Assembly (NCBI GenBank): GCA_029962745.1
Contig: CM057167.1
Span: 19,248,054 to 19,312,053, forward strand
Source: Echinometra lucunter
Lineage: Eukaryota > Echinodermata > Echinoidea > Camarodonta > Echinometridae
DNA: 64,000 nt
Reading direction: 5' to 3'
Both the position numbers and the translations under genes were made by a program. This document shows, piece after piece, positions 63,401-64,000 of the stretch; positions within the stretch are counted from its first letter, which is position 1, and the number at the start of each line of letters is the position of its first letter. Below the pieces are notes generated by a model that was not told the origin of the DNA, searched no databases, and saw only the letters and a program-made list of their open reading frames with translations.

Positions 63401-63450
63401 CTTGCAGTTGAATGTTCAGGAAAGTCAACTGCAAGACTTTGTCACCCTCC
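63390..63450. repeat. 22-base-stem hairpin
   Basis: GGTGACAAAGTCTTGCAGTT and GA, a 13-base loop, then TCAACTGCAAGACTTTGTCA and CC. The stem appears perfect. 63,451-64,000 shows nothing recognised. Confidence 0.9.
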
Positions 63451-64000
63451 AACTACCCCAGTAGTTTCTGGATCTTTGTTTTAAAATGCAAATACATTTG
63501 AAAAGGAAAAAAATGAACTAAGTATCAGAAAAGATTATCCAATTCAATGTATGCCTATACATGTTGTTTCACTGTTATAGCAGAATTCCTCCTTAGTCAG
63601 GTCTTGAACTTTTTTCAATACCCCTTGTATATATTTTTCACATTCTCGTTCCATCAATAATTAACACGTCTAGTTTGCTTTCTTTGCTTTGCCCGTCTAG
63701 ATTGCTTTCTTTGTACCAAATTAATTCAGCTGTAAGAGAAAAATTAATTCAGCTGTAGGACACCAATTGATTCAGATGTACGAGACCAATTTAGAGGTGA
63801 AACACTCATAAAACAAATCTGCACATTAATTACTAATTTCTAATTTAGCTAATGCACACTCTTCAGTCTGTTCAACTGAGGGTCATTATTTTAGAAATAT
63901 GACCACAGTGCCAAATATGATATTGTTCCTGTGATCAAGTCAGACTTGATAGCAGTAACAATACTTTGCTGTTAACATTCTTCAAAACAACAATTCTGCA

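Overview
The window is eukaryotic nuclear DNA from a marine invertebrate deuterostome, most likely an echinoderm such as a sea urchin (inference). The reasons are small conserved exons split by kilobase GT-AG introns, a very high density of short foldback elements, dozens of TACATGTA-type motifs, a (CCGT)n/AGGTCA-rich dispersed repeat, and foldbacks with GGGxxGTTTCATAAAG-type ends. Nothing prokaryotic is present.

Region 1 (about 725-31,700, + strand) is an almost complete NRAMP/SLC11 divalent-metal transporter gene. Fourteen exons plus two alternative terminal exons join with matching phases into about 580 residues. The DPGN (TM1), MPHN (TM6) and [14 protein letters not shown] motifs are intact. 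The start codon lies left of the window. The two terminal exons are diverged copies of each other and both encode SYSLD. The introns hold a 4.7-kb inverted-repeat element carrying a decayed Cys-rich ORF in both arms, a LINE fragment, SINEs, many foldbacks and two copies of an AGGTCA-rich repeat.

Region 2 (31,700-40,300) has no recognisable gene. It holds a 5'-truncated LINE end, ATT/ATC microsatellite and several foldbacks, one of them with a second element nested inside it.

Region 3 (about 40,330-49,050, + strand) is a GT31 gene of the C1GALT1/C1GALT1C1 (T-synthase/Cosmc) type. A probable non-coding first exon lies beside a CpG-dense stretch, followed by a 347-codon exon and a 49-codon terminal exon. 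The DxD metal site is lost. The large intron contains duplicated N-terminal anchor sequence and a stop-containing relic of the terminal exon, which together look like a decayed tandem paralogue.

Region 4 (49,050-64,000) contains two near-identical tRNA genes in a tandem duplication, each with the stop-reading anticodon UCA, flanked by (TA)n tracts. It also has the first coding exon of an unidentified secreted protein (56,965-57,490), a GGTGTTA palindrome repeat, a duplicated segment of which one copy holds a mariner-like foldback and the other is the empty site, and a decayed ORF fragment at 63.2-63.4 kb.

The genes do not form a common pathway. The strongest leads are the duplicated terminal exons at both main genes, the UCA tRNA pair, two insertions whose empty sites are also in the window, and the head-to-head inverted element.
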